Source: Acidimicrobiales bacterium
GTDB taxonomy: Bacteria > Actinomycetota > Acidimicrobiia > Acidimicrobiales > JANYDT01
Direction: 5' to 3'
Length of the DNA: 5,361 bases
NCBI GenBank assembly: GCA_025358985.1
Contig: JANYHQ010000744.1
Coordinates: 1 to 5,361 of the forward strand
A model generated the notes under the pieces. It searched no databases and was not told the origin of the DNA. It saw only the letters and a program-made list of their open reading frames with translations. This document shows, in pieces, positions 5,295 to 5,361 of this stretch (position 1 is the stretch's first letter; every line of letters starts with the position of its first letter). The position numbers and the translations under genes were made by a program.

Positions 5295-5361
5295 ATGAGC
5301 GACTTCAACACCGTTGCCAGCGTGGATCCACCCGAGACGATCTTGGACCTCGAGCTCCATG
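5295..5361 (+). CDS. Start of an unidentified gene, cut by the window edge
   Basis: Twenty-two codons are visible, beginning MSDFNTVASVDPPE and continuing with an acidic, hydrophobic stretch (ILDLELH). I do not recognise the family. The ATG has a good purine-rich ribosome site four bases upstream, and the gene lies 113 bp after flgN on the same strand, so it probably belongs to the flagellar region. It does not look like the N-terminus of FlgK, which often follows flgN. An alternative GTG start at 5184 in the same frame would add 37 mostly charged residues and is less likely. The gene continues beyond the right edge. Confidence 0.5.
   Translation, partial: MSDFNTVASVDPPETILDLELH

Overview
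The window looks like part of the chromosome of a high-GC, Gram-positive, flagellated bacterium, most likely an actinomycete. Evidence: GC-rich codons throughout, GTG starts, 4-bp gene overlaps, a GH13 alpha-glucosidase of the actinobacterial type, and an FlgN homologue whose N-terminus resembles actinobacterial FlgN proteins. The class Acidimicrobiia would fit, but this is an inference from sequence style and not a proven placement. All genes lie on the + strand and no mobile element, RNA gene or CRISPR array was seen.

Positions 1-3695 hold an alpha-glucoside uptake and hydrolysis operon. After a perfect 12-bp hairpin (14-45) come two ABC-transporter permeases (aglF-like 107-1102, aglG-like 1099-2013) and a cytoplasmic GH13 alpha-glucosidase (2010-3695). 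Each junction is a 4-bp stop/start overlap, so translation is probably coupled. The order matches the aglE-F-G-A-K operon described in Sinorhizobium meliloti. The solute-binding protein gene would be expected just left of the window, and an in-frame TAG at 7-9 could be its end. No transport ATPase follows the glucosidase, so that subunit must be encoded elsewhere.

A 133-bp gap (3696-3828) separates this operon from a second unit and contains a sigma70-like promoter with a tandem 7-bp repeat in its spacer. It drives an OmpR/PhoB-type response regulator (3829-4620) that has an unusual N-terminal extension of about 35 residues and no partner kinase in the window. Next comes a FlgN-like flagellar export chaperone (4714-5181), preceded by a motif resembling an actinobacterial flagellar-sigma promoter (CTCA-N16-GCCGAT). 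The beginning of a further, unidentified gene runs off the right edge (5295 onward). The right part is therefore probably the edge of a flagellar cluster, with the response regulator as a candidate local motility regulator.

Nothing here is a clearly new system. The points most worth a second look are the flagellar-sigma promoter candidate, the orphan regulator next to flgN, and the unidentified gene in the place where flgK would often be found.
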